64,000 nucleotides of DNA from Lysinibacillus fusiformis (GTDB taxonomy: Bacteria; Bacillota; Bacilli; Bacillales_A; Planococcaceae), in NCBI RefSeq assembly GCF_007362955.1, contig NZ_CP041696.1:1674001-1738000 (forward strand), written 5' to 3'. Each line of letters begins with the position of its first letter. Positions within the stretch are counted from its first letter, which is position 1. Made by a program: the position numbers and the translations under genes. A model generated the notes under the pieces. The model had not been told where the DNA came from. It saw nothing but the letters and a program-made list of their open reading frames with translations, and did no database searches. Of this stretch, positions 11,733-20,165 are shown in pieces.

Positions 11733-12692
11733 TTATTTTTGTTGATTGATAAGCCAATTAGTTAATTCTTCAACCTGAGCTAATACAGCTGTCGGATCAT
11801 AGTACCAAGAACGCTCTTCTGGCCAAACATACAGACGATCGTTCTTTACAGCAGGCAAGGTCCCCCATAGTGGATCCGCCTTGAAATCTTCAACCGTACG
11901 ACTGTCTGAGGTCATAATAATATAGTCGCCCGCATAGCTTGCCAACATTTCTTCTGAAATTTCAGCCCATTGTTTCTCCATAATTTCATCTGCTATATTT
12001 GCAGGGGGCTTGCGTCCAAGTGCTTGATAAATGGGCTGTCCACCACGACCGAAATTATCACCATACACATAAGTCTCCTTGTCCGTATATTCCATAATAG
12101 AGAAGCTTAACCCTTCCTCAAGAACTGCATCAACTTTTACTTTAGCATCTGCAATCTTTTGATCGTAATGATCTAACCATGCTTCAGCCTCTTTTTCTTT
12201 TCCGAGTAATTGACCGAAATAAGTCAGCTCTTCATGAGCATTTTTTAGTTCACCGTATGGAACAACAACTGTAGGAGCTATTTTACTTAATGCCTCATAG
12301 TTATCTCCATTCCCAGTAATGATTAAATCTGGGCTAAGCGCAAGAATACTTTCAGTAGATGGTGCGCCGTAATCACCTATATCAGTAATTCCAGTTAGCG
12401 CGTCTTTAAAATAATAGTTTTTCAGCGTTAATCCAGGCGCACCTACTGGAACGATGTCTAATGCGATTAGACTACCTATGTATTCTTCCGCTACTATGCG
12501 TTTTGGTTGTACAGGAATTGTAATTTCTCCATTTACTGTGGTCATCGTTTTCGTCATGCTAGTTTGTTCTGTTTCTTCATTTGCCGCAGAGTTCGTCGTA
12601 CTTTTTGTTTCTCCACAGGCAGTTAAGATTAACAGTAAGATCAGAAATAATGGAATGATAAACTTCCTATGTTGATATTGTGCTAAGCGCAA
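11733..12692 (-). CDS. Ferric-siderophore-binding lipoprotein (type A)
   Basis: A lipoprotein of about 319 residues that captures an iron-siderophore outside the membrane for an ABC importer. The start is taken as TTG at 12692, seven bases after GGAGGG. The signal ends in LLLILTAC, with the lipid-carrying Cys. The mature part is a complete Peripla_BP_2 (FhuD/FepB-like) fold: PKRIVAEEYIGSLIALDIVPVGAP, then SPDLIITGNGDN, then YGDNFGRGGQPIYQALG. The GRGGQ version is shared with the proteins at 24322 and 16927 (called type A here). A Fur box precedes it. Its upstream neighbour is a Btr-like regulator carrying a related domain. No cognate permease or ATPase is in the window, so it must use one encoded elsewhere. 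Confidence 0.9.
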   Translation of the reverse strand: MRLAQYQHRKFIIPLFLILLLILTACGETKSTTNSAANEETEQTSMTKTMTTVNGEITIPVQPKRIVAEEYIGSLIALDIVPVGAPGLTLKNYYFKDALTGITDIGDYGAPSTESILALSPDLIITGNGDNYEALSKIAPTVVVPYGELKNAHEELTYFGQLLGKEKEAEAWLDHYDQKIADAKVKVDAVLEEGLSFSIMEYTDKETYVYGDNFGRGGQPIYQALGRKPPANIADEIMEKQWAEISEEMLASYAGDYIIMTSDSRTVEDFKADPLWGTLPAVKNDRLYVWPEERSWYYDPTAVLAQVEELTNWLINQQK

Positions 12693-12717
12693 TTTTAAAC
12701 CCTCCAAATATAATAAT

Positions 12718-12732
12718 TGATAATCTTTCTCA
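12718..12732 (-). promoter_or_regulatory. Fur box before the binding protein at 11733
   Basis: The 15-mer TGATAATCTTTCTCA (plus-strand text) matches the Bacillus Fur core TGATAATnATTATCA at 12 of 14 positions. It lies 25 bp before the TTG start. The same 15-mer occurs before the binding protein at 24322. Confidence 0.75.
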
Positions 12733-12797
12733 TTTGCAATTGTAAGATGGAGAGTTCATATTGTCTATGCACTAGAATGATCTATAGTCCTTCATTT

Positions 12798-14387
12798 TTA
12801 TGATGTTAACACCTTCATTATTTCATGTAGCTGTGACTTTGTGGACAACGGGTCATATCCATAAAACAAGTTTGATTGGTTAATCACATATACTTGCTTC
12901 CGTTGCACTGCCTCCATCTTTAGCCAAGATTCTGATTGAAATAATTGCTTTACCCGCCTTCTCCCCTCCCTATGTGTAGGAAGTGCCGTAATAAATATAT
13001 GATCAGCTGGGTAATTTGCGATAGCCTCAATATCTTTCTCAATATAGCCGTATTTTTCTATATTATGATTAAGCATAGAGGTGGGTAAATGAAATCCCAT
13101 TTCGTCATACAAAATTTGGCTTCCTCTGCCATAGCTGCTATTAATACAATATGCGGTATTTTCACCGATTTCCCATACAATGGCTGTCCCTCTTATGCCT
13201 AGAAAGTGATCAAGTTGCTCGTTACAATGCAAAATCAATTTATCATAATGACTAAACCATTCCTCCGCTTGTTGCTGTCTATCTACTATATCTGCAATAA
13301 GGCGAAACTGCTCACGCCAACTACTATGCATAAATGGAACTTCAAGTATTGGAGCCAATGAAAGCAATGACTTATTTCCCTTCGCTGTATTATAGTTAAT
13401 GATTAAATCAGGCCGCACTGCTGCGATGTTTTTATAGATGGACGTTGGATCATGTTCATAATTACTTAGCTTGTATACGGGGCTTACTTGCTTAACAGCA
13501 TCTAGCCATTCAGAATACACCCCCAACTCAGGTGTAACACCAAGTGCAAGTAGACACGCAGTATGATTCGTATTAAGCGAAACCACTCGCTTTTGCTTAT
13601 TATAAAAAGCAGAAGGAGACATCCCCACCAACTGCTTAAATTTGCGGCTTAAATAGGTACCTTCTTTGTAGCCAACTTCCTGCGCGAGATTATCTAATTT
13701 AGGCATATTATAGAGCAACCTTTGCTGAGATTCACGAATTCGTAGTAAGGAGAGATATGCACTAAAAGTTTGGCCTGTCTGTTTGCGAAAAGCACGTGAG
13801 AAGTGCTCTGGACTGACTTGTGCTAGTTGGGCCATCTGTTCCCGCGTTAAATCCTTATGAAAATGTGTATCCATATAATTGAGTGTTTGTTCTAGCCAGG
13901 ATTCACTAGGCCGAATTCTATCTTCCAATTCTTTGTAAAGTGCTTCAAGAAGTTCTAAAAATAATTTTTGAACATGAAATGGGTTACTTTTCATAGATTC
14001 GTTGGATATTATTTCTAACTCTGAAGCCATACGAATTATCTCGTAAGAGCAGTCCGAAAGCGGTTCGGAATGCTTCAGTATGCTTGGTTCTGATTGGTCG
14101 TTCGTTAAACCACGGTATTGGATTAGCATTCCTCGAAGTCTAGCATGTAACTTGGTTGTGATGTCTAATTCTTTTGCATTTTGCCAAAGTACCACGCATC
14201 CACGTGATAGCTTGTATTGCTCTCCCTTTAAAGTTAGAAATCCATGTCCATCATAAATAACTAAAATAGATGGTAACGAAGAGATTTCCTCAGATTTATT
14301 AAGGACCTTTTCTAACCTAGTAATTTGTATCGGATAATAAAATGTTTGCGATAAAAGTGCTCCATCTTGTGAAATCAGATTAGCCAT
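12798..14387 (-). CDS. Btr-like AraC regulator with cytoplasmic siderophore-binding domain
   Basis: A 529-residue soluble regulator. Residues 1-160 are a cupin-like arm, ~163-265 a complete AraC DNA-binding domain (HFHKDLTREQMAQLAQVSPEHFSRAFRKQ; EVGYKEGTYLSRKFKQ), and ~268-529 a Peripla_BP_2 domain with no signal peptide (LNTNHTACLLALGVTPELG; NSSYGRGSQILYDEMGF). This is the layout of Bacillus subtilis Btr, which activates bacillibactin uptake genes after binding the iron-siderophore inside the cell. Its start overlaps the stop of the AraC gene at 14380 by 8 bp, so the two are co-transcribed and translationally coupled. Its likely target is the adjacent receptor gene at 11733 (inference from position and shared fold). 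Confidence 0.88.
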   Translation of the reverse strand: MANLISQDGALLSQTFYYPIQITRLEKVLNKSEEISSLPSILVIYDGHGFLTLKGEQYKLSRGCVVLWQNAKELDITTKLHARLRGMLIQYRGLTNDQSEPSILKHSEPLSDCSYEIIRMASELEIISNESMKSNPFHVQKLFLELLEALYKELEDRIRPSESWLEQTLNYMDTHFHKDLTREQMAQLAQVSPEHFSRAFRKQTGQTFSAYLSLLRIRESQQRLLYNMPKLDNLAQEVGYKEGTYLSRKFKQLVGMSPSAFYNKQKRVVSLNTNHTACLLALGVTPELGVYSEWLDAVKQVSPVYKLSNYEHDPTSIYKNIAAVRPDLIINYNTAKGNKSLLSLAPILEVPFMHSSWREQFRLIADIVDRQQQAEEWFSHYDKLILHCNEQLDHFLGIRGTAIVWEIGENTAYCINSSYGRGSQILYDEMGFHLPTSMLNHNIEKYGYIEKDIEAIANYPADHIFITALPTHREGRRRVKQLFQSESWLKMEAVQRKQVYVINQSNLFYGYDPLSTKSQLHEIMKVLTS

Positions 14388-15396
14388 CTATGTCCCCTAC
14401 AAGCCTTTGACCTCTAACTAATTGGCTAGGATTGATTCCATATTTATCTTTGAAAGTTTGTGCAAAATAACTAGGGTTAGCGTAACCTACTTGACTACAT
14501 ACTTCATTCACATTCATCTTTCCTTCCTGTAATAATAAATACGCCTTTTCCATGCGTTTTTCTCGTAAATAACCAAAAACCGTTGTGCCAAACATCTCTT
14601 TAAAGCCCTTTTTTAATTTAAAATCGTTAAGTCCTATTGAACGTGATAATTCCATTAATGTGGGTGGATCTATCATATGCTCAATAATCATTGACTGAGC
14701 TAGTTTGATTTTTGATATATCACTTTTTGAGAATTCTGATGGTCTTGGAGATTTATCAAATAGGAAAGAACGAAATGTCATAGATAGTAGTTGTAATGCA
14801 CAACATTCTAACTCTAAATTTGTCATATGTTTGCTGTCTACTGCATCCAACATTTGCTTAACAATAATAGATGCGGATGGTTCCATTTTTTCTTGAAAAA
14901 TTCGGTACGATTTCTTTCCAATAACATGGGAAAATTCATTCACAATACCTCTACCACCACCCGTTTCTTGCATAAAATGATTGAAAGTTGAAACTGGTAT
15001 GCCAATGCCTACCATTTTATAACATTCGTTTTTATGAAAAGAAAAATTTGCTACTACTTGCTCTATAAATTGAAGAGAGCATGTCCCTGAAGCCATTTCG
15101 TGCTCTAATCCTGAAATCAAAATTCCTCTAGCACCTTGCATACAAAAGCTAAGTTCAACCATTGGGTGTTTCGTAGACATTTGCATTTGATAATTTTGAT
15201 AAAAAGCATAGTCGGAGATGACCACTTCTAAATCTGAACGCGGAATCAAGCGATGTATCGTTCCCTCTTTAATATTGGATTGGAATGTCATAGACTCTGG
15301 TGGGACGCCATGTTTCTTTGATATGTCCAACGCATTGAAAAAATGGCTAAAGTTCTGATGAAAGTTAGTTGTCAATGTTTCATCACCATCCTTCAC
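14380..15396 (-). CDS. AraC-family regulator, PchR-like
   Basis: A transcription regulator of about 338 residues with a C-terminal AraC domain (IDPPTLMELSRSIGLNDFKLKKGFKEMFG; EVCSQVGYANPSYFAQTFKDKYG). Its N-terminal part (MVELSFCMQGARGILISGLEHEM) resembles the ligand-binding part of PchR/YbtA-type regulators, which switch on siderophore genes. It differs from the other regulators here in lacking a binding-protein domain. GTG at 15396 has no clear ribosome site; TTG at 15375, behind AAGGATGG, is an alternative start. A Fur box lies just upstream, and it forms an operon with the Btr-like gene at 12798. Confidence 0.85.
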   Translation of the reverse strand: MKDGDETLTTNFHQNFSHFFNALDISKKHGVPPESMTFQSNIKEGTIHRLIPRSDLEVVISDYAFYQNYQMQMSTKHPMVELSFCMQGARGILISGLEHEMASGTCSLQFIEQVVANFSFHKNECYKMVGIGIPVSTFNHFMQETGGGRGIVNEFSHVIGKKSYRIFQEKMEPSASIIVKQMLDAVDSKHMTNLELECCALQLLSMTFRSFLFDKSPRPSEFSKSDISKIKLAQSMIIEHMIDPPTLMELSRSIGLNDFKLKKGFKEMFGTTVFGYLREKRMEKAYLLLQEGKMNVNEVCSQVGYANPSYFAQTFKDKYGINPSQLVRGQRLVGDIDG

Positions 15397-15405
15397 AACT
15401 TTTAT

Positions 15406-15420
15406 TGAGAATGATTTTCA
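15406..15420 (-). promoter_or_regulatory. Fur box before the PchR-like regulator
   Basis: TGAGAATGATTTTCA matches TGATAATnATTATCA at 12 of 14 positions and is a symmetric variant. It lies 10 bp upstream of the annotated GTG. Confidence 0.75.
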
Positions 15421-15519
15421 TTATCTATCGAAAGTATAGCAAATTCATAATTCTTTTGCTATTAAATGAAAAATAAAAAAGGGATTGGTCAGATTACTTT
15501 ATTGTTACTAACAATACCT

Positions 15520-16707
15520 TTACTGCACTTCTTTCGATTGAAGCATCATTGCAATAAGTACACACAAGAAAAACATAACTGCACCGAAACTGTAAGCAGA
15601 CATATAACCACCAGCGTATTCAATTAGTCCACCAGCAAGCACAGGGCCAATCATTTGGCCAACTGCATAAAAAATAGATATAAAGCCAATGGCAGTTGCA
15701 ACATACTTTGGTTGCACTTGTTGACTGGCTTTCATTTGGATTAGCACGAGAACACCGCCAAGTGAAGAACCCCAAATAACTGCTGATACAATAAATCCTG
15801 CTATAGTTCCGTATACAATTGGAAGAATATCTCCAACCGCAGACAATACTAAAGCTGCAAGTAACGCTTTTTTCACACTTATTCGATCAGCGAGCATTCC
15901 CCATAACGGAGCTCCTCCAATTGAAACAATACCCGCTATCGCATAAACAGTTCCTGCCATTGCGTTAGAAAGCCCAAGCTCTTTCATATAGCTCGTTTGA
16001 TATAAGTTCGGTATTAAATAGACAATACCAACAATAAAATAGAGCACTGCAATGAAATACAGTTCTTTACTTCTCCACCCATTTGTTTTTTCGTCACCAT
16101 TTACATTTTCATGCGATGCATGTGGCGTTTTTAAAACAAACGCTGCAAGTAGCACTACAATGATTGTTATGCTTGCAAATATTAGCCAAGGGCCTCGCCA
16201 TCCAAGCTGTGGGAAATGCTGTAACATAAATGGCACAAGTATTCCAGATAATAGCATCCCAATACCTGCCCCACTCATTAACAGTCCCATCACTGTTCCT
16301 CTTTTCTTTGGGAACGAGCCAATTGCTATTGATAGAAGAGGTGTATAAACAAGTGCACTACCAGCACCTGCTAAAAACAAACTTATAGCTGCCCACCAAA
16401 AGTTCGTGATAAATACAAGACCTGCCAATCCTGCAACAACAAGTCCACTACCTAACAGCAGCACTTTTTTCGCCCCTAAACGCAGCGTCAAAATGCCTGC
16501 CATCCCTACAGTTAACAAATAACCTAAAAATAACATTGTTCCTAATAATCCAGACTCTGTCGTAGTGAGTGACAGACCCTCCTGCATGAAAGGTAACATA
16601 ATGCCATAGGCCATTCTGGCGAAACCCGTGGTTGTAATGATTAAAAACATACCTGTCAAAATGAACATCCAAAAGTGTTGCCTGTCTTTCTTTAACTGAC
16701 TATTCAT
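15520..16707 (-). CDS. MFS transporter (YbfB/YjiJ-like)
   Basis: A 395-residue membrane protein with about twelve hydrophobic segments, in two halves separated by a hydrophilic loop at residues ~190-215 (KTPHASHENVNGDEKTNGWRSKEL). It has the MFS loop 2-3 signature in altered form (LTLRLGAKKVLLLGSG). FARMAYGIMLPFMQEGLSLTTTESGLLGT near the start is typical of the YbfB/YjiJ group. ATG with AGGAGGAATTTAGAA upstream. It sits inside the iron island behind a weak Fur-like site, so a role in siderophore export or uptake is plausible but not shown. The substrate is unknown. Confidence 0.8.
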   Translation of the reverse strand: MNSQLKKDRQHFWMFILTGMFLIITTTGFARMAYGIMLPFMQEGLSLTTTESGLLGTMLFLGYLLTVGMAGILTLRLGAKKVLLLGSGLVVAGLAGLVFITNFWWAAISLFLAGAGSALVYTPLLSIAIGSFPKKRGTVMGLLMSGAGIGMLLSGILVPFMLQHFPQLGWRGPWLIFASITIIVVLLAAFVLKTPHASHENVNGDEKTNGWRSKELYFIAVLYFIVGIVYLIPNLYQTSYMKELGLSNAMAGTVYAIAGIVSIGGAPLWGMLADRISVKKALLAALVLSAVGDILPIVYGTIAGFIVSAVIWGSSLGGVLVLIQMKASQQVQPKYVATAIGFISIFYAVGQMIGPVLAGGLIEYAGGYMSAYSFGAVMFFLCVLIAMMLQSKEVQ

Positions 16708-16738
16708 TTCTAAATTCCTCCTATACTCTTTCTACAAA

Positions 16739-16753
16739 TAACAATGATTAACA
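16739..16753 (-). promoter_or_regulatory. Weak Fur-like site before the MFS gene
   Basis: TAACAATGATTAACA matches the Fur core at 11 of 14 positions, 32 bp upstream of the ATG. A nearby AACAAT/ATTGTT dyad (16751-16778) adds symmetry. It is weaker than the other boxes in the island. Confidence 0.4.
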
Positions 16754-16926
16754 ATATAAACATTGTTATCGTACCCCCTTGCTTATTTGTTCTCTACCAA
16801 TTGGCGGATAAAATAGTGGTTTCCTGGATTTTTATGATTTAGCAATTTCCATAGCAACAAAAAAGCTCCCATACCTTATGTAGGCACGAGAGATTTTTAA
16901 AGGCTAATCCTTTTTAAGTAAACATA

Positions 16927-17901
16927 TTATTTTTCCCTTTCCAGTAAACTATTCACAATAAATTCAAGCTGTTTATCTAAGGAAATAGGATCACTGAAGA
17001 AAGAATCATATTCATCTATGATGAATACACGGTTATTTTTTATAGCCGGTAGATCCTTCCACAAAACCCCAGATGTTGATTTTTCAAAATCGGCGTTATC
17101 TTCAACAAATATATAATCTCCTGCAAACTCTGGAAGTCGTTCTAAAGAAAAGGAAACCCATCCACCCTTTAAATCGATTGCTTCTCTTTGAATTAGCTCA
17201 GGCGCCTTTAAACCAAACTCCCCGTACATGATTTCTCCGCCTCTTCCAAATTTATCACCATATGCATATATCTCTTTTTCACCCACACCGAGAATTGCTA
17301 TAGTTTTATTGCCTACCTTCTCTTGAATAAGTGTTTGGTACTCTGCAATTTTTCTATTCCAATTAGCAATCCATTCTTCTGCAACTTCTTCTTTCCCAAA
17401 CATTTTTCCAAATTCAAGGAATTGCTCTTTAAAATCCTTTTCTTTAGGCTTAATAGCAATGGTTGGGGCTATTTTTTGTAGGTTTTCAATATTTTCAGAA
17501 GACGTTTTTGTAATGATTAAATCTGGCTTTAATTCGAGAATTTTTTCGAGTGATTCATCATCCCCAATATTTTCGATACCATCCACTAATCCATCAAAGT
17601 ATCGATTTCTTAAACCAAATTGAGACAATCCAACTGGTTTTATGCCAAGTGCTAGTAAGTAACCAGCATAACTTTCTGCAGTGACAACAATCCTCTGTGG
17701 ATTTTCTGGGATTTCAACTTCGCCATTACCAGTAGTAATAATTTTAGTTCTTGTTTGGACTTCTTCGGACTGAGAAGTTGTTGTTTTTGCGCTTCCGTTT
17801 GTTGAACTATTTTCTATTGCCCGCTCAGAACATGCACTCAATAACAAAGAGAAGCATAAAAATAAAGTTGCAAGCATGTGCATTTTTGTAGGTTTAACCA
17901 T
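16927..17901 (-). CDS. Siderophore-binding lipoprotein from an internal start
   Basis: The C-terminal 324 residues of the fused frame can be made on their own. ATG at 17899-17901 follows AAAAAAGGAGAATTATTA, a strong ribosome site. It gives a normal type II signal peptide with lipobox LLSAC and then a full Peripla_BP_2 domain ending DPISLDKQLEFIVNSLLEREK. Its own Fur box and -10/-35 lie just upstream. This is probably the main source of the surface receptor under iron starvation (inference); the same DNA also encodes the end of the longer frame. Confidence 0.7.
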   Translation of the reverse strand: MVKPTKMHMLATLFLCFSLLLSACSERAIENSSTNGSAKTTTSQSEEVQTRTKIITTGNGEVEIPENPQRIVVTAESYAGYLLALGIKPVGLSQFGLRNRYFDGLVDGIENIGDDESLEKILELKPDLIITKTSSENIENLQKIAPTIAIKPKEKDFKEQFLEFGKMFGKEEVAEEWIANWNRKIAEYQTLIQEKVGNKTIAILGVGEKEIYAYGDKFGRGGEIMYGEFGLKAPELIQREAIDLKGGWVSFSLERLPEFAGDYIFVEDNADFEKSTSGVLWKDLPAIKNNRVFIIDEYDSFFSDPISLDKQLEFIVNSLLEREK

Positions 17902-18861
17902 TAATAATTCTCCTTTTTTAGTATATTGATAATGATTATCACCAATATATCGTTGAGAGGCTTGTCCAACAATGGAGAATTCTATGAAGTTATCTGGAGA
18001 ATCTTCTGCTTTTCGCTGAATTAATGCTACTTTTCTATATTTCGCAGGTGAAACATCCTTATATTTTTTAAAAAGGCGGCTAAAGTAATACGAGTCTTTA
18101 TACCCAACACTTTCGGCAATCTCACTGACTGTCGCATCGGTTTCAATTAACATCATTTCAGCCTTTTCAATTCTGGTAAAAATTAAATATTCAATTGGGC
18201 TAAATCCCGTCTTTTTTTTAAATAAGGAAGATAAATGAGGTACACTGTAGTTCAAATTTTCTGCAAGGGATTCTAACATGATGTTTTCAGCATAATGCTC
18301 CTGTATATAGACAATGACTTGGTCGGCAAGCTCTGGCAGCTTCACCTCAACTCCCTGTACGTGGAGCTGTTCCAAAATATTATAAGCAAATTGATAGAAT
18401 TGCGCTTTCACATGGAATCGATCAATCAACTGTGGTTGATGCCATGTTTGATTCATCAATTTCACCTGATAAAAAAGGGTGCTTGGATAATTCGGCAAAA
18501 AACTATATTGCATATGGAATGGATTACTTTTCTCCATCTTCTCTATGATGTTCTTTGCACATGGTAGTGGCATTGTTGCTCGATAAAATATCATATAAAA
18601 CTCAAATTCTGCTTCTGTTAAGGATATGCTCAGGTGAATTCCTTTGCCGCTATGTATCACTTGAAATTTTCGGAAAATATATTCAATATTATTCAGTTGC
18701 ACCACAGCACTGCCGCGTGTTGCAAAAAGAAATACACTAGCAGGCAACTTATAAGCATTCAAAGATTCATACTTTTTCAACCTATTATGACGTACATCCA
18801 ATACTTTAATAGAAGCATGATTCCATAGAAAAATATGATGATTAATGTCCAATGCATTCAC
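16927..18861 (-). CDS. AraC regulator and siderophore-binding lipoprotein in one reading frame
   Basis: One uninterrupted frame of 644 codons. Residues ~175-280 are a full AraC DNA-binding domain (HYAENIMLESLAENLNYSVPHLSSLFKKK; SVGYKDSYYFSRLFKKYKDVSPAKYRK). Residues 281-320 are a linker that coincides with a promoter and Fur box in the DNA. Residues 321-344 are a lipoprotein signal (MHMLATLFLCFSLLLSAC), and the rest is a complete type A siderophore-binding fold (YGDKFGRGGEIMYGEFGL). A fusion product would place the DNA-binding part inside and the receptor outside, joined by one membrane span. Equally, these may be two genes whose stop codon has been lost: a start codon, ribosome site and Fur promoter for the lipoprotein are all present. 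The GTG start has only a weak ribosome site. The frame at 22187 has the same design. Confidence 0.75.
   Translation of the reverse strand: MNALDINHHIFLWNHASIKVLDVRHNRLKKYESLNAYKLPASVFLFATRGSAVVQLNNIEYIFRKFQVIHSGKGIHLSISLTEAEFEFYMIFYRATMPLPCAKNIIEKMEKSNPFHMQYSFLPNYPSTLFYQVKLMNQTWHQPQLIDRFHVKAQFYQFAYNILEQLHVQGVEVKLPELADQVIVYIQEHYAENIMLESLAENLNYSVPHLSSLFKKKTGFSPIEYLIFTRIEKAEMMLIETDATVSEIAESVGYKDSYYFSRLFKKYKDVSPAKYRKVALIQRKAEDSPDNFIEFSIVGQASQRYIGDNHYQYTKKGELLMVKPTKMHMLATLFLCFSLLLSACSERAIENSSTNGSAKTTTSQSEEVQTRTKIITTGNGEVEIPENPQRIVVTAESYAGYLLALGIKPVGLSQFGLRNRYFDGLVDGIENIGDDESLEKILELKPDLIITKTSSENIENLQKIAPTIAIKPKEKDFKEQFLEFGKMFGKEEVAEEWIANWNRKIAEYQTLIQEKVGNKTIAILGVGEKEIYAYGDKFGRGGEIMYGEFGLKAPELIQREAIDLKGGWVSFSLERLPEFAGDYIFVEDNADFEKSTSGVLWKDLPAIKNNRVFIIDEYDSFFSDPISLDKQLEFIVNSLLEREK
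17927..17972 (-). promoter_or_regulatory. Internal promoter and perfect Fur box within the fused frame
   Basis: On the minus strand TTGTTG (17967-17972), a 17-bp spacer and TATATT (17944-17949) are followed by TGATAATCATTATCA (17927-17941), a perfect match to the Fur core. The ribosome site and ATG of the lipoprotein come next. In the long frame the operator is translated as DNHYQY. Confidence 0.8.
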
Positions 18862-18903
18862 TCATTTCTTTTGTTTGCAATTACTAACATAACTATTATA
18901 AAT

Positions 18904-18923
18904 GATAATGATAATTATTATCA
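18904..18923 (-). promoter_or_regulatory. Fur operator before the fused gene at 16927
   Basis: GATAATGATAATTATTATCA contains a perfect core (18909-18923) overlapped by a second partial one shifted by six bases. Overlapping cores of this kind are typical of strong Fur sites. It lies about 45 bp upstream of the GTG start. Confidence 0.85.
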
Positions 18924-19011
18924 ATCATCTATCTAACCTTTCCATTACTATACGTCTACCTCTTTTAGAGCATTTTGTATAAAAATCAATTAGACTACTT
19001 TAGTTTCTCCA

Positions 19012-19040
19012 TTGTGCAAAATAACCGGCTACATTATGCT
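19012..19040 (+). promoter_or_regulatory. Likely sigma-A promoter of the binding protein at 19098
   Basis: TTGTGC, a 17-bp spacer and TATGCT lie directly upstream of the perfect Fur operator. The spacing is ideal although both hexamers deviate from consensus. Confidence 0.55.
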
Positions 19041-19050
19041 TTCTTATATC

Positions 19051-19069
19051 GATAATGATAATCATTATC
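19051..19069 (+). promoter_or_regulatory. Perfect 19-bp Fur operator
   Basis: GATAATGATAATCATTATC is the full 19-bp Fur consensus palindrome without a mismatch. It begins 10 bases after the predicted -10 box and 47 bp before the ATG. Confidence 0.93.
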
Positions 19070-19097
19070 TATTTCACTTTTATATGGAGGAACTAAC

Positions 19098-20060
19098 ATG
19101 AAAAAGCTAAATCGATATATGCTCATCTGTAGCGTACTATTAATCTTTGGGGTATTACTATCGGCTTGTAGCTCAAAGAACGAAGCAACAGATAAGAAAG
19201 AAGAAAATCCAGTGGAGGAAGCAAAGGTACGTGTTTATAAGGATACTGTAGGCCATGAGGTTGAAATTCCTGTTTCACCGGAAAGAGTGATTTATCATGG
19301 TGAAGGATATGGTGATCTACTTGCTTTAGATGTAAAAACAGTTGGTGCCGGCTTCGCATGGATTACGAATTATGCATGGGAAGATCGTGTACAAAATGTA
19401 GAGGATGTAGGCTTCCCTATTAATGTAGAAAAAACACTAGCTTTAAAGCCTGACCTTATTATCATTGCAACTACCGATGAAAAAATATATACACAACTTT
19501 CCAAAATCGCACCAACTATAGTACTTGATACATTCGCTCCTTTAGAAAAACGTTTATCAGAGCTTGGCGATATACTAGGAAAGAAACAAGAGGCCACTGC
19601 ATGGTTAAACAACTATAATGAAAAAGCTGAAAAAATGTGGAAATCACTGGTTGATGACGGCACTATCCAACCCAATGAAACAGCTTCTGTTTTGACTTAT
19701 TATCCTGGGGACCGTTTGTTTGTCATGGCACGTGCTGGTCTCTCACAAGTTCTTTATGAATCAGAAGGTGGCTTCAAACCAGGTGCAAATATCCAACAAA
19801 TTCTTGATGAAGAGAAAGGCTTTGTTGAAATTTCCACAGAACTTCTCCCGGAGTATGCTGGAGATCGAATTTTCATACTTACTCCGGTAGATGATGAAGC
19901 GAAACAATCGACTAGTGATATGATGGAAAGTAATATATGGATAAATTTACCTGCTGTCAAAAATGGACATGTCTACACGATTGATATTCAAAAAGGTGAC
20001 AGTGATGCTTCGACAAGAGAATGGTTACTAGACGAAATTCCTACTATGTTAAAAAAATAA
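19098..20060 (+). CDS. Ferric-siderophore-binding lipoprotein (type B)
   Basis: A 320-residue lipoprotein; the signal ends in GVLLSAC and the ATG follows ATGGAGGAACTAAC. The mature part is a Peripla_BP_2 domain: PVSPERVIYHGEGYGDLLALDVKTVGAG, then KPDLIIIATTDEKIY, then LPEYAGDRIFIL. It lacks the YGDxxGRGG stretch of the type A proteins and instead has LFVMARAGLSQVLYESEGGF. The sensor domain of the regulator immediately downstream (20166) matches it along its whole length (VIYHGETFGDIL; FVMGCTGLSTALYHPNGF; LPQYAGDRIFML). That suggests both bind the same ligand. It is expressed from a Fur-controlled promoter and followed by a strong terminator. Confidence 0.92.
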   Translation: MKKLNRYMLICSVLLIFGVLLSACSSKNEATDKKEENPVEEAKVRVYKDTVGHEVEIPVSPERVIYHGEGYGDLLALDVKTVGAGFAWITNYAWEDRVQNVEDVGFPINVEKTLALKPDLIIIATTDEKIYTQLSKIAPTIVLDTFAPLEKRLSELGDILGKKQEATAWLNNYNEKAEKMWKSLVDDGTIQPNETASVLTYYPGDRLFVMARAGLSQVLYESEGGFKPGANIQQILDEEKGFVEISTELLPEYAGDRIFILTPVDDEAKQSTSDMMESNIWINLPAVKNGHVYTIDIQKGDSDASTREWLLDEIPTMLKK

Positions 20061-20070
20061 ATTATTTGTT

Positions 20071-20108
20071 AAGAGGCAATTCAACTATAGTTGAATTGCC
20101 TCTTTATA
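20071..20108 (+). terminator. Terminator after the binding protein at 19098
   Basis: AAGAGGCAATTCAACT and its exact complement (20071-20104) make a 16-bp perfect hairpin with almost no loop, followed by TATATTTTAT. Confidence 0.85.
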
Positions 20109-20128
20109 TTTTATACAATACTAATAAT

Positions 20129-20143
20129 TGATAATCATTTTCA
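20129..20143 (+). promoter_or_regulatory. Fur box before the Btr-like regulator at 20166
   Basis: TGATAATCATTTTCA matches the Fur core at 13 of 14 positions, 22 bp before the ATG. The regulator therefore has its own iron control separate from the receptor gene upstream. Confidence 0.85.
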
Positions 20144-20165
20144 TTTACATAAAGGAGTGAAAAAG

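Noticed and set aside
16860-16910. Hairpin after the fused gene at 16927
   Set aside because: CTC/GAG and short CCT/AGG pairings do not form a stem of useful length, and no clean T run follows.
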